Assembly: GCA_963662175.1 (NCBI GenBank)
Contig: OY759218.1
Coordinates: forward strand, 21,294,480-21,358,479
Length of the DNA stretch: 64,000 nt
Direction of reading: 5' to 3'
Source of the DNA: Aradus depressus
Lineage: Eukaryota; Arthropoda; Insecta; Hemiptera; Aradidae
Shown: piece after piece, positions 38,801 through 40,547 of the stretch
Layout of the letters: the number at the start of each line of letters is the position of its first letter
Position numbering within the stretch: the first letter of the stretch is position 1
Position numbers and translations under genes: made by a program
The notes under the pieces: generated by a model
The model's input: only the letters and a program-made list of their open reading frames with translations
Told to the model about the DNA's origin: nothing
Databases searched by the model: none

Positions 38801-40547
38801 ATACGTACTCCAATAATTCGTGAAGTCTGTCGTCGTGTACCCCTTCAGAAACTTCTTTTTGCTCTTTTTTTAGTTTCAGATATGACGCTTTAGTGTCACG
38901 CATAGACTTTTCAAGCTCGCCCATGAATTCTGAAAATAAATAAACAAATGAATATTTACAAAATGCTATTTTAATTATTTACTAATGGGTTGGTTAGTGA
39001 GGGCCGAAAAATCATTTGTTTCCAATTTTGACAATGGATAGTGCTCGGAAGTTGCCTTTTGCCACTGAAAATTCACCTGTTCCTGTTTTTTGATGTTAAA
39101 CTAGTCTTTAAGACCTGATGAACTGCATTGAAAAAAAATCACAGACAACAAAATCTAGAGGTTCAGCTTTCAGAAGAAATGTAGAGACATGGACATCTCT
39201 ACTCCTTCCAAAACCTAGTTTCTTAAATATCTCAGTAATATTGAAATAATAAAAAATAAATGAAATCCGCCGACGGAATTAATGAGCCCGACCATTGGCA
39301 AGGAAAGCCTCCATGAAGTGACAAATGACTATCAGCAGATGTTCATGACTTTTTTGCAGTGTAAATGCATTATAATAATCTTATAATATTAACATTTTTT
39401 AGAACGAATTCTGCAATTTTAATAATAATCACTAGTTTAAAATATTCTAACGAATCAGAAAGAGAGGAATGTATCAGGTAACTATAAATGCATTGCTAGA
39501 TTAGTACAAAATACCTAAATGAATTAAGCCAAAACTATCATAAAGGGCCTTATTTAGCAATAATTAGTGTATTTTATAACAAACTGCAATTTTAATAACA
39601 ATCACTCACTGATAACATATCGTCAAACGAATTACGTTGGAATTGAATGATAAGCTTAGATAAAAATACTAGTAAACAATTATTAAATTAGACCTTAAAC
39701 GACTACATTGAAAAATGAAGTCAAAACTATCATTTATACCTAAATCTAGCAATAAACTTTCAATATTACTTTAAAATTAGTCAAAAAGCTTATTATTAAG
39801 TACTCACCTTGCGTATAACAACTCAGTACATGATCAGTAAGTTCAAGTAATTCCAAAATTCTATCAGCTTTCTTTTTCTTTTTTGGACCGTTGATAAATT
39901 TACTATACAACGCCTCAAATTGCAAAGAACACTGTCGTGCAGAACACCAATCATGCGAAAGTTTTTCTTCGTATGTATAAGAAACAGTATCATCATAAAT
40001 ACTCGAAGTGATACGGCTTATCAGGTTCCTTGCAACACAAATTTTGTTTTGAATTAATTATTGTTTATGATAATATTAAGTACACAATAACTTCTTATAG
40101 TAATTCTAATTATAATTATAATGAAACTAACCAATTAGCTTCTCCAACTTTTGCAATTGCAGATAGATAACAGATGTTTTGAAAATTTGACCAGGGTTCC
40201 ATCTGAATTTTTTTCATCTTCATCGTAGGATATCTAAAAATAAAAAACGAATGGAAATGCTACCTAAGCAAGAACATTACACCACAGACACAACTCTCGC
40301 CACTCAATTACAAATTACAGCGTGTTCCTGTATGCAATGTTGGTTTATTCACTAAATCAAAAATAGTAGAGAACTTGAATAGCATCCTGTGTGAAACAAT
40401 TTGGTACAGCATTTAAGTAACTAATATTCCAAATACTGCTACTTTAGTGTTTATTTACTGTTATATGTAAACAAAAATAATTTAAATAACAATAAATACT
40501 AAGAAGACTTATCTTTGTACTTACGAACTTTTTAAAAATGACTCCAT
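3233..40547 (-). CDS. BRD8: BRD8-like bromodomain-containing protein 8, giant multi-exon gene (N-terminal and acidic part)
   Basis: BRD8 is a nuclear subunit of the TIP60/NuA4 histone acetyltransferase complex. I chained 32 minus-strand exons with GT-AG borders and consistent phase into about 1,270 codons. Residues 19-110 resemble the N-terminal SANT-like domain (EPWSNFQNICYLSA, GEANWNLISR, then LSHDWCSARQCSLQFEALY). Residues 117-156 form a coiled coil ending in a DDRLHELLE motif like the DSRLDEL motif of human BRD8. Residues 192-251 are Ser/Thr/Pro-rich and contain SPLLTSLLQSP. From residue 333 the protein is acidic and low-complexity, coded by 22 symmetric phase-0 exons. No bromodomain is seen before the window ends. 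Introns hold many transposons; the largest (29155-35955) holds a Jockey element. The BRD8 call rests on remembered family motifs. The exon chain is read directly, but without transcript evidence. Confidence 0.82.
4620..4721 (-). CDS. BRD8: BRD8 exon 31
   Basis: 102 nt between TTTTCGCAG and GTAAGT, phase 0. It encodes CSYVVTDVSQDVSLLHSNQT and IKEQSSKDSVKSRD. It is less acidic than most exons of the array. Confidence 0.7.
4898..4993 (-). CDS. BRD8: BRD8 exon 30
   Basis: 96 nt between TTTCGCAG and GTGGGT, phase 0. It encodes ELLKDSENSESLSDELSKNK and TVCTTISSESEN. Confidence 0.7.
5558..5604 (-). ncRNA. Hammerhead-ribozyme-like motif, copy A
   Basis: Reading the minus strand: GG, CTGAGGA, a hairpin GGTA-GAAA-TACC, GAAA, then the palindrome AGTACT followed by CCC. 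This is the order of a type I hammerhead (core box, stem II, GAAA, short stem III, cleavage after C, stem I). There is one extra base between the core box and stem II, and stem I is only three base pairs. Confidence 0.5.
5636..5682 (+). ncRNA. Hammerhead-ribozyme-like motif, copy B
   Basis: The inverted twin of copy A with the same CTGAGGA, GGTA-GAAA-TACC, GAAA and AGTACTC elements. Together the two arms could also fold into one long hairpin, which would compete with ribozyme folding. Confidence 0.5.
6255..6505 (+). pseudogene. Non-LTR retrotransposon 3' fragment (C-terminal tail)
   Basis: In two frames the sequence reads LRWLKGNLRALGE and then RWIRQAKDREEWRKIIAEVQ. This is the W-x(n)-A-(Q/K)-DR-x-x-W tail found after the reverse transcriptase of RTE-like and related non-LTR elements. 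A frameshift separates the parts. It lies in a BRD8 intron on the opposite strand. Confidence 0.6.
6576..6668 (-). CDS. BRD8: BRD8 exon 29
   Basis: 93 nt between CATTAACAG and GTAAAT, phase 0. It encodes DSSEQKASQDDTVTEKNTNG and KDIVHLTDFEE. Confidence 0.72.
6730..6834 (-). CDS. BRD8: Candidate BRD8 exon 28b, basic and aromatic
   Basis: 105 nt, open, between TTTTAACAG and GTAGGC, phase 0 on both sides. The product (GEKTWGVVSFANFKKRSDDT then HKWLKPPATFK) is basic and Trp/Phe-containing, quite unlike its acidic neighbours. It may be a cassette exon of different origin or a captured transposon piece. I recognise no family. Confidence 0.5.
7520..7663 (+). other. Unidentified open segment
   Basis: A stop-free stretch of 47 codons reading NFRPIANREAESFSNNPQQL and ARQITKRDQFEKLRQ. 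The composition looks protein-like (charged, few hydrophobic runs), but I recognise no family, and there is no convincing start or splice donor after it. It may be a remnant of a mobile element or of a gene on the strand opposite BRD8. Confidence 0.35.
7780..7950 (+). other. Unidentified exon-like open segment
   Basis: After a TTGTATAG acceptor-like site, 56 codons run to a TAA: ESERGYFGSYERFEPYSREK, then IIEIENRPLKVITADALSDA, then a YFDQYIP end. It is clearly protein-like and overlaps the end of BRD8 exon 28 on the other strand. It could pair with 7520-7663. No family is recognised. Confidence 0.4.
7946..8038 (-). CDS. BRD8: BRD8 exon 28
   Basis: 93 nt between TTTTGTAG and GTATGT, phase 0. 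It encodes ISEDESLPIAKGLEQEIELL and SELCVDVESVM. Its last bases overlap the end of an unidentified plus-strand open frame (7780-7950). Confidence 0.7.
8303..8346. repeat. (TC)n(TA)n microsatellite
   Basis: A run of TC repeats passes directly into TA repeats at the left edge of a pogo-type element; the TA tract probably hides that element's TA target duplication. Confidence 0.9.
8347..9110 (+). mobile_element. pogo/Tigger-type element, internally deleted
   Basis: The ends are inverted relatives: GTGGAATCTCTCTAAACGGA on the left, and on the right (read inward) CAGTAGAATCTCCCCTAAGC, both followed by GGACAC. This is the end type of pogo/Tigger elements with TA targets. It keeps only the N-terminal helix-turn-helix of the transposase (8658-8837). 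Confidence 0.65.
8658..8837 (+). pseudogene. Truncated pogo-type transposase, N-terminal HTH only
   Basis: 59 codons from the ATG: TLKEKLKIISVSEKEKLSVR, then ALASRLKVGKTQIANTLRKC, and a stop soon after. This is the CENP-B N-terminal / Psq-type helix-turn-helix of pogo transposases, which binds the inverted ends. The second HTH and the DDE domain are deleted, so the product could bind but not cut. Confidence 0.65.
9176..9268 (-). CDS. BRD8: BRD8 exon 27
   Basis: 93 nt between TGAATAG and GTAGGT, phase 0. It encodes DISEEMDDSLTTTNNDQEDN and EKTRSAVVSHE. Confidence 0.72.
9347..9817. mobile_element. pogo/Tigger-type MITE
   Basis: Inverted ends CAGTAGAACCTCGATTATCC and (right, inward) CAGTAGAACCTCGATTAACC lie next to TA on the left. 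It has no coding capacity. A run of about 20 G lies just inside the left end (from about 9371). It sits in the intron between exons 26 and 27. Confidence 0.7.
10070..10115 (-). ncRNA. Hammerhead-ribozyme-like motif, copy C
   Basis: Same order of elements as copy A (CTGAGGA, GGTA-GAAA-TACC, GAAA, AGTACTCCC), here as a single copy downstream of the GIY-YIG domain of the same element. This ties the motif to a Penelope-like element. Confidence 0.5.
10441..10473. repeat. (AT)n microsatellite
   Basis: An uninterrupted AT dinucleotide tract inside the 3' region of the Penelope-like insertion. Confidence 0.9.
10525..10893 (-). pseudogene. Penelope-like element GIY-YIG endonuclease domain
   Basis: Read from the 5' break: SGVYQLNCNSCNLIYTGQTG, then RQFKQRLKEHI, FAQHINQHKH and an LLNSLEILEI helix, ending at a stop. 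GVY and YTG are the GIY and YIG strands; R, H and E in the following helices match the catalytic set of the family. This domain nicks DNA to prime reverse transcription in Penelope elements. Only this C-terminal part remains, so it is not an active gene. Confidence 0.78.
10904..11002 (-). CDS. BRD8: BRD8 exon 26, donor duplicated by a Penelope insertion
   Basis: 99 nt between TTTGTCATAG and GTAAGT, phase 0. It encodes TSLAISESVLLATPSDEGEE and SQDCRRLHEPSTD. A Penelope-like element (10011-10891) inserted right at the donor; its 13-bp target duplication carries a second copy of the same CGTAAGTTCATTA sequence at the far end. Confidence 0.75.
11174..11200. repeat. Poly-G tract
   Basis: A run of G broken by at most one other base, in the intron upstream of exon 26. 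A G-run this long can form a quadruplex and may be an assembly-sensitive spot. Confidence 0.85.
11440..11530 (-). mobile_element. SINE fragment (3' body only)
   Basis: The minus strand matches the 3' body of the SINE at 51966-52257, including GTCGGGCTCATGTC and AAAGAGCGCTCTGGT. The tRNA-like head is absent or too diverged to see. Confidence 0.65.
12427..12528 (-). CDS. BRD8: BRD8 exon 25
   Basis: 102 nt between TATTTTTAAG and GTAATT, phase 0. It encodes EIQISSNEETYGNSENIIIE and CPKTSDNDSVETEE. Confidence 0.72.
12530..13558. other. Intron, no recognised feature
   Basis: Intron between candidate exon 24b and exon 25. I see neither coding blocks nor clear inverted ends. Confidence 0.5.
13559..13678 (-). 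CDS. BRD8: Candidate BRD8 exon 24b with acceptor in a hairpin
   Basis: The 3' part (NSRDKITASNESIE then GTAAGC) looks like the other acidic exons, but the usual AG before AATTC is replaced by CGT. The frame stays open upstream to an AG at 13679-13680, giving 120 nt in phase 0. That AG falls inside a perfect 21-bp-arm hairpin. Either the acceptor was lost and replaced by one in the inserted hairpin, or the exon is dead. Confidence 0.4.
13670..13717. repeat. Perfect 21-bp-arm hairpin
   Basis: ACAGTACACCTACTACCTAA(T) is followed by six A and then its exact reverse complement. Imperfect pairing may extend into the flanks. It overlaps the only available acceptor of candidate exon 24b. It could be a small foldback insertion or a structured RNA element. 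Confidence 0.85.
13934..14008 (-). CDS. BRD8: BRD8 exon 24
   Basis: 75 nt between a pyrimidine-rich CCCCCATCCAG and GTAAGA, phase 0. It encodes NLEEEVSLETQKDPADEDCR and ISDEE. Confidence 0.74.
14335..14721. mobile_element. MITE with internal GTGAACCAAGTCC repeats
   Basis: Inverted ends: GGAGGGGTCAGTGCACAAGT followed by GAACCAAG on the left, and a near match (GGAGGGTTCAGAGCACAAGT) read inward from the right. The box GTGAACCAAGTCC recurs near 14356, 14432 and 14525, with a diverged copy near 14480. Flanks are AT repeats, so the target duplication is unclear (probably TA-rich). No coding capacity. Confidence 0.7.
14722..14798. repeat. (AT)n microsatellite
   Basis: A long AT tract with one or two TT interruptions, directly adjoining the MITE's right end. 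Confidence 0.9.
15009..15095 (-). CDS. BRD8: BRD8 exon 23
   Basis: 87 nt between TTTTATAG and GTGAGT, phase 0. It encodes DFEKDSEVSYESEGSVDRDD and INNIRTREE. Confidence 0.73.
15100..16150. other. Intron, no recognised feature
   Basis: Intron between exons 22 and 23. I see no coding similarity. A poly-A run of about 20 bases lies at about 16160-16180, near the donor of exon 22. Confidence 0.5.
16191..16571 (-). CDS. BRD8: BRD8 exon 22 (KPE/KPD repeat exon)
   Basis: 381 nt (127 codons) between TTATTAG and GTAAGT, phase 0. After an acidic lead-in it holds about nine degenerate 8-12-residue units built on KPE, KPD or KPG (for example KKPEVDAIEPEEVAAKPE and KKPENIGIKPDNVTMKPE). This is an internal minisatellite-type expansion with a higher GC than its surroundings. 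No function can be assigned to the repeat. Confidence 0.78.
17445..17537 (-). CDS. BRD8: BRD8 exon 21
   Basis: 93 nt between TTTTATAG and GTAAGT, phase 0. It encodes ELAEEDLNSNSQTLSEEIEK and TIDQQRVSSEN. The 93-nt length recurs in exons 27, 28 and 29. Confidence 0.73.
17749..17820 (-). CDS. BRD8: BRD8 exon 20
   Basis: 72 nt between AATTTTAG and GTAAGT, phase 0. It encodes NSVDVLTEEEVLTLDSSDYE and ENEF. It starts with the AATTC hexamer-like border shared with exons 16, 17 and 22. Confidence 0.73.
18529..18633 (-). CDS. BRD8: BRD8 exon 19
   Basis: 105 nt between ATTTTTAG and GTAAAT, phase 0. It begins with the acidic SEDSDDESNDIILKIDSF and ends in a less acidic VQEVAPGR. Confidence 0.73.
18837..18866 (-). 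CDS. BRD8: BRD8 exon 18 (30-nt micro-exon)
   Basis: The shortest internal exon: 10 codons (FVAKEEITGQ) between TTCATTTAG and GTATCA, phase 0 on both sides. Both splice sites look usable and the phase fits, but so short an exon could be chance. Confidence 0.5.
18870..19256. other. Intron segment with ACTGGA/GACCG-rich stretch
   Basis: Between 19020 and 19260 related short boxes (GACTGGA, GACCGT, GGTCTAGA) recur in both orientations. This suggests a worn inverted-repeat element, but I cannot define its ends. Confidence 0.3.
19257..19470. repeat. Duplicated exon-intron segment, copy 1
   Basis: Covers exon 17 and flanks. The left flank (CAATCTGGTATATCA) and the right flank (AAACAAAATAT, AAAAATGGAGCG) match those of copy 2 at 22096-22310, so the duplication extends beyond the coding part. 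Confidence 0.75.
19317..19418 (-). CDS. BRD8: BRD8 exon 17 (paralogue of exon 16)
   Basis: 102 nt between TTTCTTTCAG and GTAAGG, phase 0. It encodes NSPEAETNVTDNENDASEEN and then ESQNIDKDVVVIDD, matching exon 16 at 23 of 34 positions. The 2.7-kb intron between the two now holds a broken BEL/Pao element. Confidence 0.8.
19548..19589 (-). ncRNA. Hammerhead-ribozyme-like motif, copy D
   Basis: Minus strand: GTGG, CTGATGA, T, GGTA-GCAA-TACC, GAAA, AGTACTC, CCATATAC. The CCAT following the predicted cleavage site can pair with GTGG before the core box (four pairs, one wobble). The core is canonical except for one extra T before stem II. Confidence 0.55.
19605..19648 (+). ncRNA. Hammerhead-ribozyme-like motif, copy E
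   Basis: Plus strand: GTATGG, CTGATGA, T, GGTA-GCAA-TACC, GAAA, AGTACTC. Its GTATGG is a perfect partner for CCATATAC of copy D but not for its own 3' side, so stem I of this copy is damaged. Confidence 0.5.
19804..21776 (+). mobile_element. Broken BEL/Pao LTR retrotransposon
   Basis: An ancient copy of an LTR retrotransposon (BEL/Pao, related to the family Belpaoviridae). Seen in order: a gag region at about 19950-20840 with several frameshifts (FRDTFQSLVHNDPTIS, then QAWEALNKNFNYRHRLAASY), a Pro-rich tail of repeated HPPPN units, and a zinc-knuckle region at 20884-21069 (CRNCLFPGHSTSEC, then CRECRSRHH). Protease, reverse transcriptase and most of the integrase are missing. An integrase scrap remains at 21581-21772 (APHFGALWEAA, then AILNSRPL). 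A non-LTR fragment interrupts it. It lies between the two copies of the duplicated BRD8 exon. Confidence 0.72.
21300..21580 (+). pseudogene. Non-LTR retrotransposon C-terminal fragment nested in BEL/Pao
   Basis: From 21407 the frame reads VGRPRRRWLETVNRDARRFG, then GWWRLAQDRAAWEPFLEEAK, and stops. This is the GRPxxRW...AQDRxxW tail of RTE-like and related LINE reverse transcriptases. It sits between the gag and integrase scraps of the BEL/Pao copy, so it is either an insertion or part of a rearrangement. Confidence 0.65.
21777..22095. other. Possible LTR remnant
   Basis: A T-rich stretch with a GC-richer block at 21960-22040 (GATAAGGTGGTCCTCCGATC) directly follows the integrase scrap. It may be the worn 3' LTR of the BEL/Pao copy; I could not find a second LTR copy to prove it. 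Confidence 0.3.
22096..22310. repeat. Duplicated exon-intron segment, copy 2
   Basis: Covers exon 16 and flanks; direct repeat of 19257-19470, same orientation, start-to-start distance about 2.84 kb. Confidence 0.75.
22158..22259 (-). CDS. BRD8: BRD8 exon 16 (paralogue of exon 17)
   Basis: 102 nt between TTTTTTCAG and GTAAGA, phase 0. It encodes NSAETETNVTDNESDDSEDD and then ESQIIVKNIVVIDE. It aligns without gaps to exon 17 at 23 of 34 residues, and the flanking intron is also similar, so the two exons arose by a segmental duplication. Confidence 0.8.
22359..22463 (-). CDS. BRD8: BRD8 exon 15
   Basis: 105 nt between TTTTCTAG and GTAATT, phase 0. It encodes SSNEESKNSSSSVDDKRPDS and RQSDRVSSVPTVSEE. 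It is serine-rich with clustered acidic residues, so it is a likely casein-kinase-type phosphorylation region (inference from composition). Confidence 0.72.
22500..23145. other. Intron with repeated GGATGTTGGAATCAAACCC box
   Basis: Intron between exons 14 and 15. A box near 22747 (GAGGATGTTGGAATCAAACC) recurs in worn form near 23012 and, in another intron, near 4761. It may be a trace of intron-exon unit duplication or a dispersed repeat. Confidence 0.35.
23149..23229 (-). CDS. BRD8: BRD8 exon 14
   Basis: 81 nt between ACCCTTAG and GTGAGT, phase 0. It encodes VMSDCHSTEVEIMEEISDSK and NGYDISH. The intron to exon 13 is only 85 bases, the tightest spacing in the array except for exon 16 to 15. 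Confidence 0.72.
23315..23398 (-). CDS. BRD8: BRD8 exon 13
   Basis: 84 nt between CATTTTCAG and GTAAGT, phase 0. It encodes VQIALEENEFQEDLGNGKNS and SAYIVEEI. It shares the hydrophobic-acidic ending (IVEEI) with exons 16 and 17. Confidence 0.72.
24081..24143 (-). CDS. BRD8: BRD8 exon 12
   Basis: 63 nt between ATTTTTAG and GTGACT, phase 0 on both sides. It encodes VIEVKGDLGGEQVAQENSDS and a final Gln. Acidic, no recognised domain. Confidence 0.7.
24826..24894 (-). CDS. BRD8: BRD8 exon 11
   Basis: 69 nt between TTGTTTCAG and GTGAGT, phase 0 on both sides. It encodes MYEIETTEEKVTKNITPKEG and PPI. Its length is a multiple of three, so it could be skipped without a frameshift. Confidence 0.7.
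24950..25190. mobile_element. Penelope-derived palindromic unit, degenerate
   Basis: Inverted pair of the same terminal unit as at 19495-19710, more diverged. The right-hand motif (25084-25122) reads GGCTGAAGAT, GATA-GCAA-TATC, GGAAGTACTCC. Stem II has changed on both sides (GGTA/TACC to GATA/TATC), a compensatory change, while the GAAA box is mutated. Confidence 0.6.
25440..26640 (+). pseudogene. R1-like non-LTR retrotransposon fragment (RT palm to C-terminal zinc finger)
   Basis: In shifting frames: RFLKDRSAISQLF, NRGCPQGSVLGPIL (RT motif), AIAYVDDLVV (the YxDD catalytic box, here YVDD), NWCCSNKLAL, then ITYLGVRI and a terminal zinc knuckle (CSCVGIETAEHVVLDCPLYD). The order and the C-terminal finger fit the R1/TRAS-type clade. 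At least two frameshifts break it. Higher GC than the flanks shows it is foreign to the intron. The 3' end is near 26630, with AATAAA-like repeats. Confidence 0.75.
26714..26932 (-). CDS. BRD8: BRD8 exon 10 (start of acidic phase-0 exon array)
   Basis: 219 nt, exactly 73 codons, between TTTTCAAAG and GTGAGA. It is a Glu-rich amphipathic segment (VESIIESVGEISDVGNVEIP, then ELNEVEVEEINEISLEKAVK). It is the largest of the early acidic exons and has more GC than its surroundings. Confidence 0.78.
27090..27151 (-). CDS. BRD8: BRD8 exon 9
   Basis: 62 nt between TTTTCTAG and GTATTT. It encodes DVEREIIIEDNRDLQSEHCS. It switches the phase from 1 to 0, the phase kept by every following intron up to exon 32. 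Confidence 0.75.
27155..27900. other. Intron, no recognised feature
   Basis: AT-rich intron between exons 8 and 9, left of the RTE-like fragment. A short box near 27360 (GGACCATGTTTACCCG) recurs inverted near 27600, suggesting an inverted-repeat element of about 250 bp. Confidence 0.35.
27915..28400 (-). pseudogene. RTE-like non-LTR retrotransposon 3' fragment
   Basis: In minus orientation: YYGSETWTIAKTDEQALLIH, ERKVLRCIYRGVYDGQDWRR, RLHRLRWAGHFARMG, GRPKLRWRDGVAHDARILLG and NWRAAAQDRDDWRRL. This is the complete post-RT C-terminal domain of an RTE-like/endonuclease-reverse-transcriptase LINE. The RT itself is absent (5'-truncated copy). The open frame of more than 140 codons suggests a fairly young insertion. 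Confidence 0.75.
28649..28729 (-). CDS. BRD8: BRD8 exon 8
   Basis: 81 nt between TTTTTCAG and a weaker GTCAGA donor, phase 1 in and out. It encodes EESSFDILLKQKESPRDLHM and SSEEIIH. The donor is not canonical at +3/+4, so the right splice point deserves a transcript check. Confidence 0.65.
29053..29154 (-). CDS. BRD8: BRD8 exon 7
   Basis: 102 nt between TTCTAG and GTATGT, phase 1 in and out. It encodes VKKGPRALTTFLESVTKKPE and a short Pro/Lys tail. It lies beyond the 6.8-kb intron that holds the Jockey/piggyBac insertion, and the phase matches exon 6. Confidence 0.75.
29578..30339 (+). pseudogene. Jockey ORF1 (gag-like), N-terminal part
   Basis: Starts MYDEVITSLDW and includes a PRE_C2HC-type domain (HSVIIRGVPYSLSEEEIMGE) followed by zinc knuckles (CSNCQRYNHTKNFCKLSPRC, then VKC). 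A frameshift in the last knuckle stops it at 30339; the original frame resumes at about 30302 and is cut at 30573 by the piggyBac insertion. An upstream in-frame ATG at 29560 adds six residues. ORF1 proteins of this type bind RNA. Confidence 0.75.
30302..30576 (+). pseudogene. Jockey ORF1, C-terminal part before the insertion
   Basis: The frame continues past the frameshift with a low-complexity linker and FADITKNPSQARKFPEDSKN, then VLSQIFDIVITAI, where TTAA of the piggyBac target lies. The remaining ORF1 codons are found after the insertion at 33613-33686. Confidence 0.65.
30577..33434 (-). mobile_element. Apparently intact piggyBac transposon
   Basis: 2,858 bp with perfect 17-bp inverted ends CCCTCGGATACGCGCGG, flanked by TTAA at 30573-30576 and 33435-33438. 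Subterminal palindromes of the form GTATCA-N-TGATAC occur near both ends (30619, 33090, 33242, 33404). It carries one uninterrupted transposase. An intact ORF, perfect ends and a clean target imply recent, possibly current, mobility. The right end is partly repeated at 33491-33609 through a tandem duplication. Confidence 0.9.
31009..33060 (-). CDS. piggyBac transposase (DDE_Tnp_1_7), 683 aa
   Basis: Cut-and-paste transposase acting at TTAA sites. An acidic N-terminus (residues 35-90) is followed by the catalytic domain. The three catalytic aspartates can be placed at D278 (SVTIDEKLEGFRGR), D359 (NITIDNWFSD) and D461 (NKGGVDSNDQM), matching D268/D346/D447 of the cabbage looper enzyme in context and spacing. 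The C-terminus (residues 641-678) is the cysteine-rich domain that binds the ends: KRCDPCK, HNCILCKQYLCSEH, CDNC. The length is slightly above the usual 590-650. An alternative start is Met9 (MASSRRVYDLFDEHD). No stop or frameshift is seen. It is minus strand, opposite the interrupted Jockey ORF. Confidence 0.93.
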   Translation of the reverse strand: MVVVISDTMASSRRVYDLFDEHDNAAIRSALLAEDDGSGQDSDDDKGGDEAEDGPIDERESDSNTEQSGISENELEDMSSADPTHEDSDYFTAFQKVRNKIIDFWRWKKKPYNIRRRKQNFLAKDMGTVLGEAKAADTPSSVWNFLIDDSMIENIVKYTNQFMELEERSKYARERDCQVTDAIEIKALIGILYLTGVLRMNNLNVRDIFDEGGFGVNFSFIMSQKRFLLLLKCLRFDDRTMRTQNLKLDRLAPIRELFESFVNNCKKNYSPGESVTIDEKLEGFRGRCLFTQYIPSKPRKYGLKIYAMVDAEVFYAYNLEIYAGAQPEGSRFCVSNKPIDVVKRLAAPILHTGRNITIDNWFSDVGLVEELAGVGLSVVGTLKKNKIQVPAAFKEVRGREVKSTLFGFRPKSTLVSYVPKPKKNVLVISSMHFDAAIDKETGEKKKPDIITYYNKNKGGVDSNDQMCESYTVKRRSKRWPLTIFYSILNMAAINANVIHMKNLNKQVRRRVFLKKLGQELVKPHVERRIGNTSGIHTHLQIKWKKSFDKLNSRLATENETTNELHISSAPNNDYSQEPSTSGNNCEIDILEESIGGERSQIAQLATDLNLDEDVTSNGDEQQRRLRERALPQSQSTEKKRKRCDPCKASKKSRLTYHNCILCKQYLCSEHIVTMCDNCSQNII
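33316..33665. repeat. 175-bp direct tandem duplication spanning the piggyBac right end
   Basis: Two adjacent copies, 33316-33490 and 33491-33665, appear identical. Each has 119 bp of the piggyBac right end, TTAA and about 52 bp of the flanking Jockey sequence. The outer copy therefore carries a second piggyBac terminus at 33609. Confidence 0.92.
33683..34942 (+). pseudogene. Jockey ORF2, endonuclease and start of RT
   Basis: 419 codons. AP-endonuclease motifs: NWNANG (residues 15-20), ITETHLS (42-48), FGDLNAKHTVWG (139-150, with catalytic D141 and N143) and SDHAPVV (214-220). This enzyme nicks the target for reverse transcription. The endonuclease looks complete, but the frame is lost near 34940, before the RT fingers. 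The start ATG overlaps the ORF1 stop as ATGA. Confidence 0.82.
34940..35580 (+). pseudogene. Jockey reverse transcriptase remnant
   Basis: After the frameshift: VRPSEITQFISHLKNKKSTG, DDKIPVIVLKNL, GYFPKVWKHAQMIVIHKPGK and SSYRPISLLPS (RT fingers, motifs 0-2). Then the sequence jumps, past a deletion of the catalytic YADD block, to NWCNIWKINI and YLGLSLDRRLTWN from the thumb. It is non-functional. Confidence 0.75.
35590..35950. other. Intron, no recognised feature
   Basis: AT-rich sequence between the Jockey remnant and BRD8 exon 6. A short block (CAATTTATGTTTTGTATCTA, then TCGCTTGCTAAG) resembles sequence near 14120-14160, so it may be a dispersed repeat. Confidence 0.35.
35956..36133 (-). 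CDS. BRD8: BRD8 exon 6 (Ser/Thr/Pro-rich block)
   Basis: 178 nt between TTCTAG and GTTAGA. It encodes a Ser/Thr/Pro-rich stretch including TTTSPLLTSLLQSPIARTPP, which resembles the conserved SP-rich linear motif region of BRD8. It is clearly more GC-rich than the flanking intron, as expected for a constrained exon. Confidence 0.8.
36645..36765 (-). mobile_element. Penelope-derived terminal unit, single copy
   Basis: Same family as 19495-19710, one arm only. The hammerhead-like motif is decayed: the core box reads CTAAAGA and the AGTACT box reads AGAATT, while stem II is retained with a G-T pair. Confidence 0.55.
36934..37039 (-). CDS. BRD8: BRD8 exon 5
   Basis: 106 nt between TTTTTCAG and GTAATT. 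It encodes a basic-then-polar linker (SYPKELVRTKLKTKIGEKNA, then Ser-rich). It restores phase 0 for the next exon. No domain is recognised. Confidence 0.75.
37275..37535 (-). pseudogene. Jockey-type RT C-terminal fragment
   Basis: Minus strand: VESLQFKILCKIAVVPFVSN, KALHIDLKVPFITKV, then RYKKFHSSFCSHNNP. This is the LQxKxLRxI...PWYVSNxxLHxDLxxP...HxNP tail typical of Jockey-clade ORF2. No catalytic part is present. Confidence 0.65.
38310..38540 (+). pseudogene. Reverse transcriptase fragment, decayed
   Basis: Reads VDFQAGFRKK, then, after a frame change, LDQVVYLSNRRVSKKAINNI and FKAAYDSISKAKLIHKLTT. QxGFRxxxSTxDQ and the A-x-DSIxxxKLxxKL helix are RT palm motifs of non-LTR elements. The upstream block 37790-38290, ending in AATAAAGATT, could be another element's 3' end. 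Confidence 0.55.
38809..38929 (-). CDS. BRD8: BRD8 exon 4 (coiled coil)
   Basis: 121 nt between TTTTCAG and GTACGT. It encodes an amphipathic, highly charged helix (ELEKSMRDTKASYLKLKKEQ) ending in DDRLHELLE, the counterpart of the conserved SRLDEL block that follows the SANT-like domain in BRD8. Confidence 0.85.
39000..39780. other. Intron, no recognised feature
   Basis: AT-rich intron between exons 3 and 4. A box with TTTGCAGTGTAAATGCATTATAATAA recurs in worn form (ATAACAAACTGCAATTTTAA and CAATAATCACT) around 39400-39620, so it may contain an old tandem duplication. Confidence 0.35.
39808..40028 (-). CDS. BRD8: BRD8 exon 3 (SANT-like domain, second half)
   Basis: 221 nt from a TTGCAAG acceptor to a GTGAGT donor. 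It encodes NLISRITSS, an acidic linker, HDWCSARQCSLQFEALYSKF, a basic PKKKKK cluster and an ELLELTDHVL helix. The W-x-x-x-x-C-x-x-Q-(F/Y) spacing matches the second half of the BRD8 domain. Confidence 0.87.
40132..40233 (-). CDS. BRD8: BRD8 exon 2 (SANT-like domain, first half)
   Basis: 102 nt between a TTTTTAG acceptor and a GTTAGT donor. It encodes MKKIQMEPWSNFQNICYLSA and continues to GEANW, matching the start of the BRD8 SANT-like domain (EPWS, then an LA/LS-containing helix, then GxxNW). Phase 2 at both ends. Confidence 0.85.
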
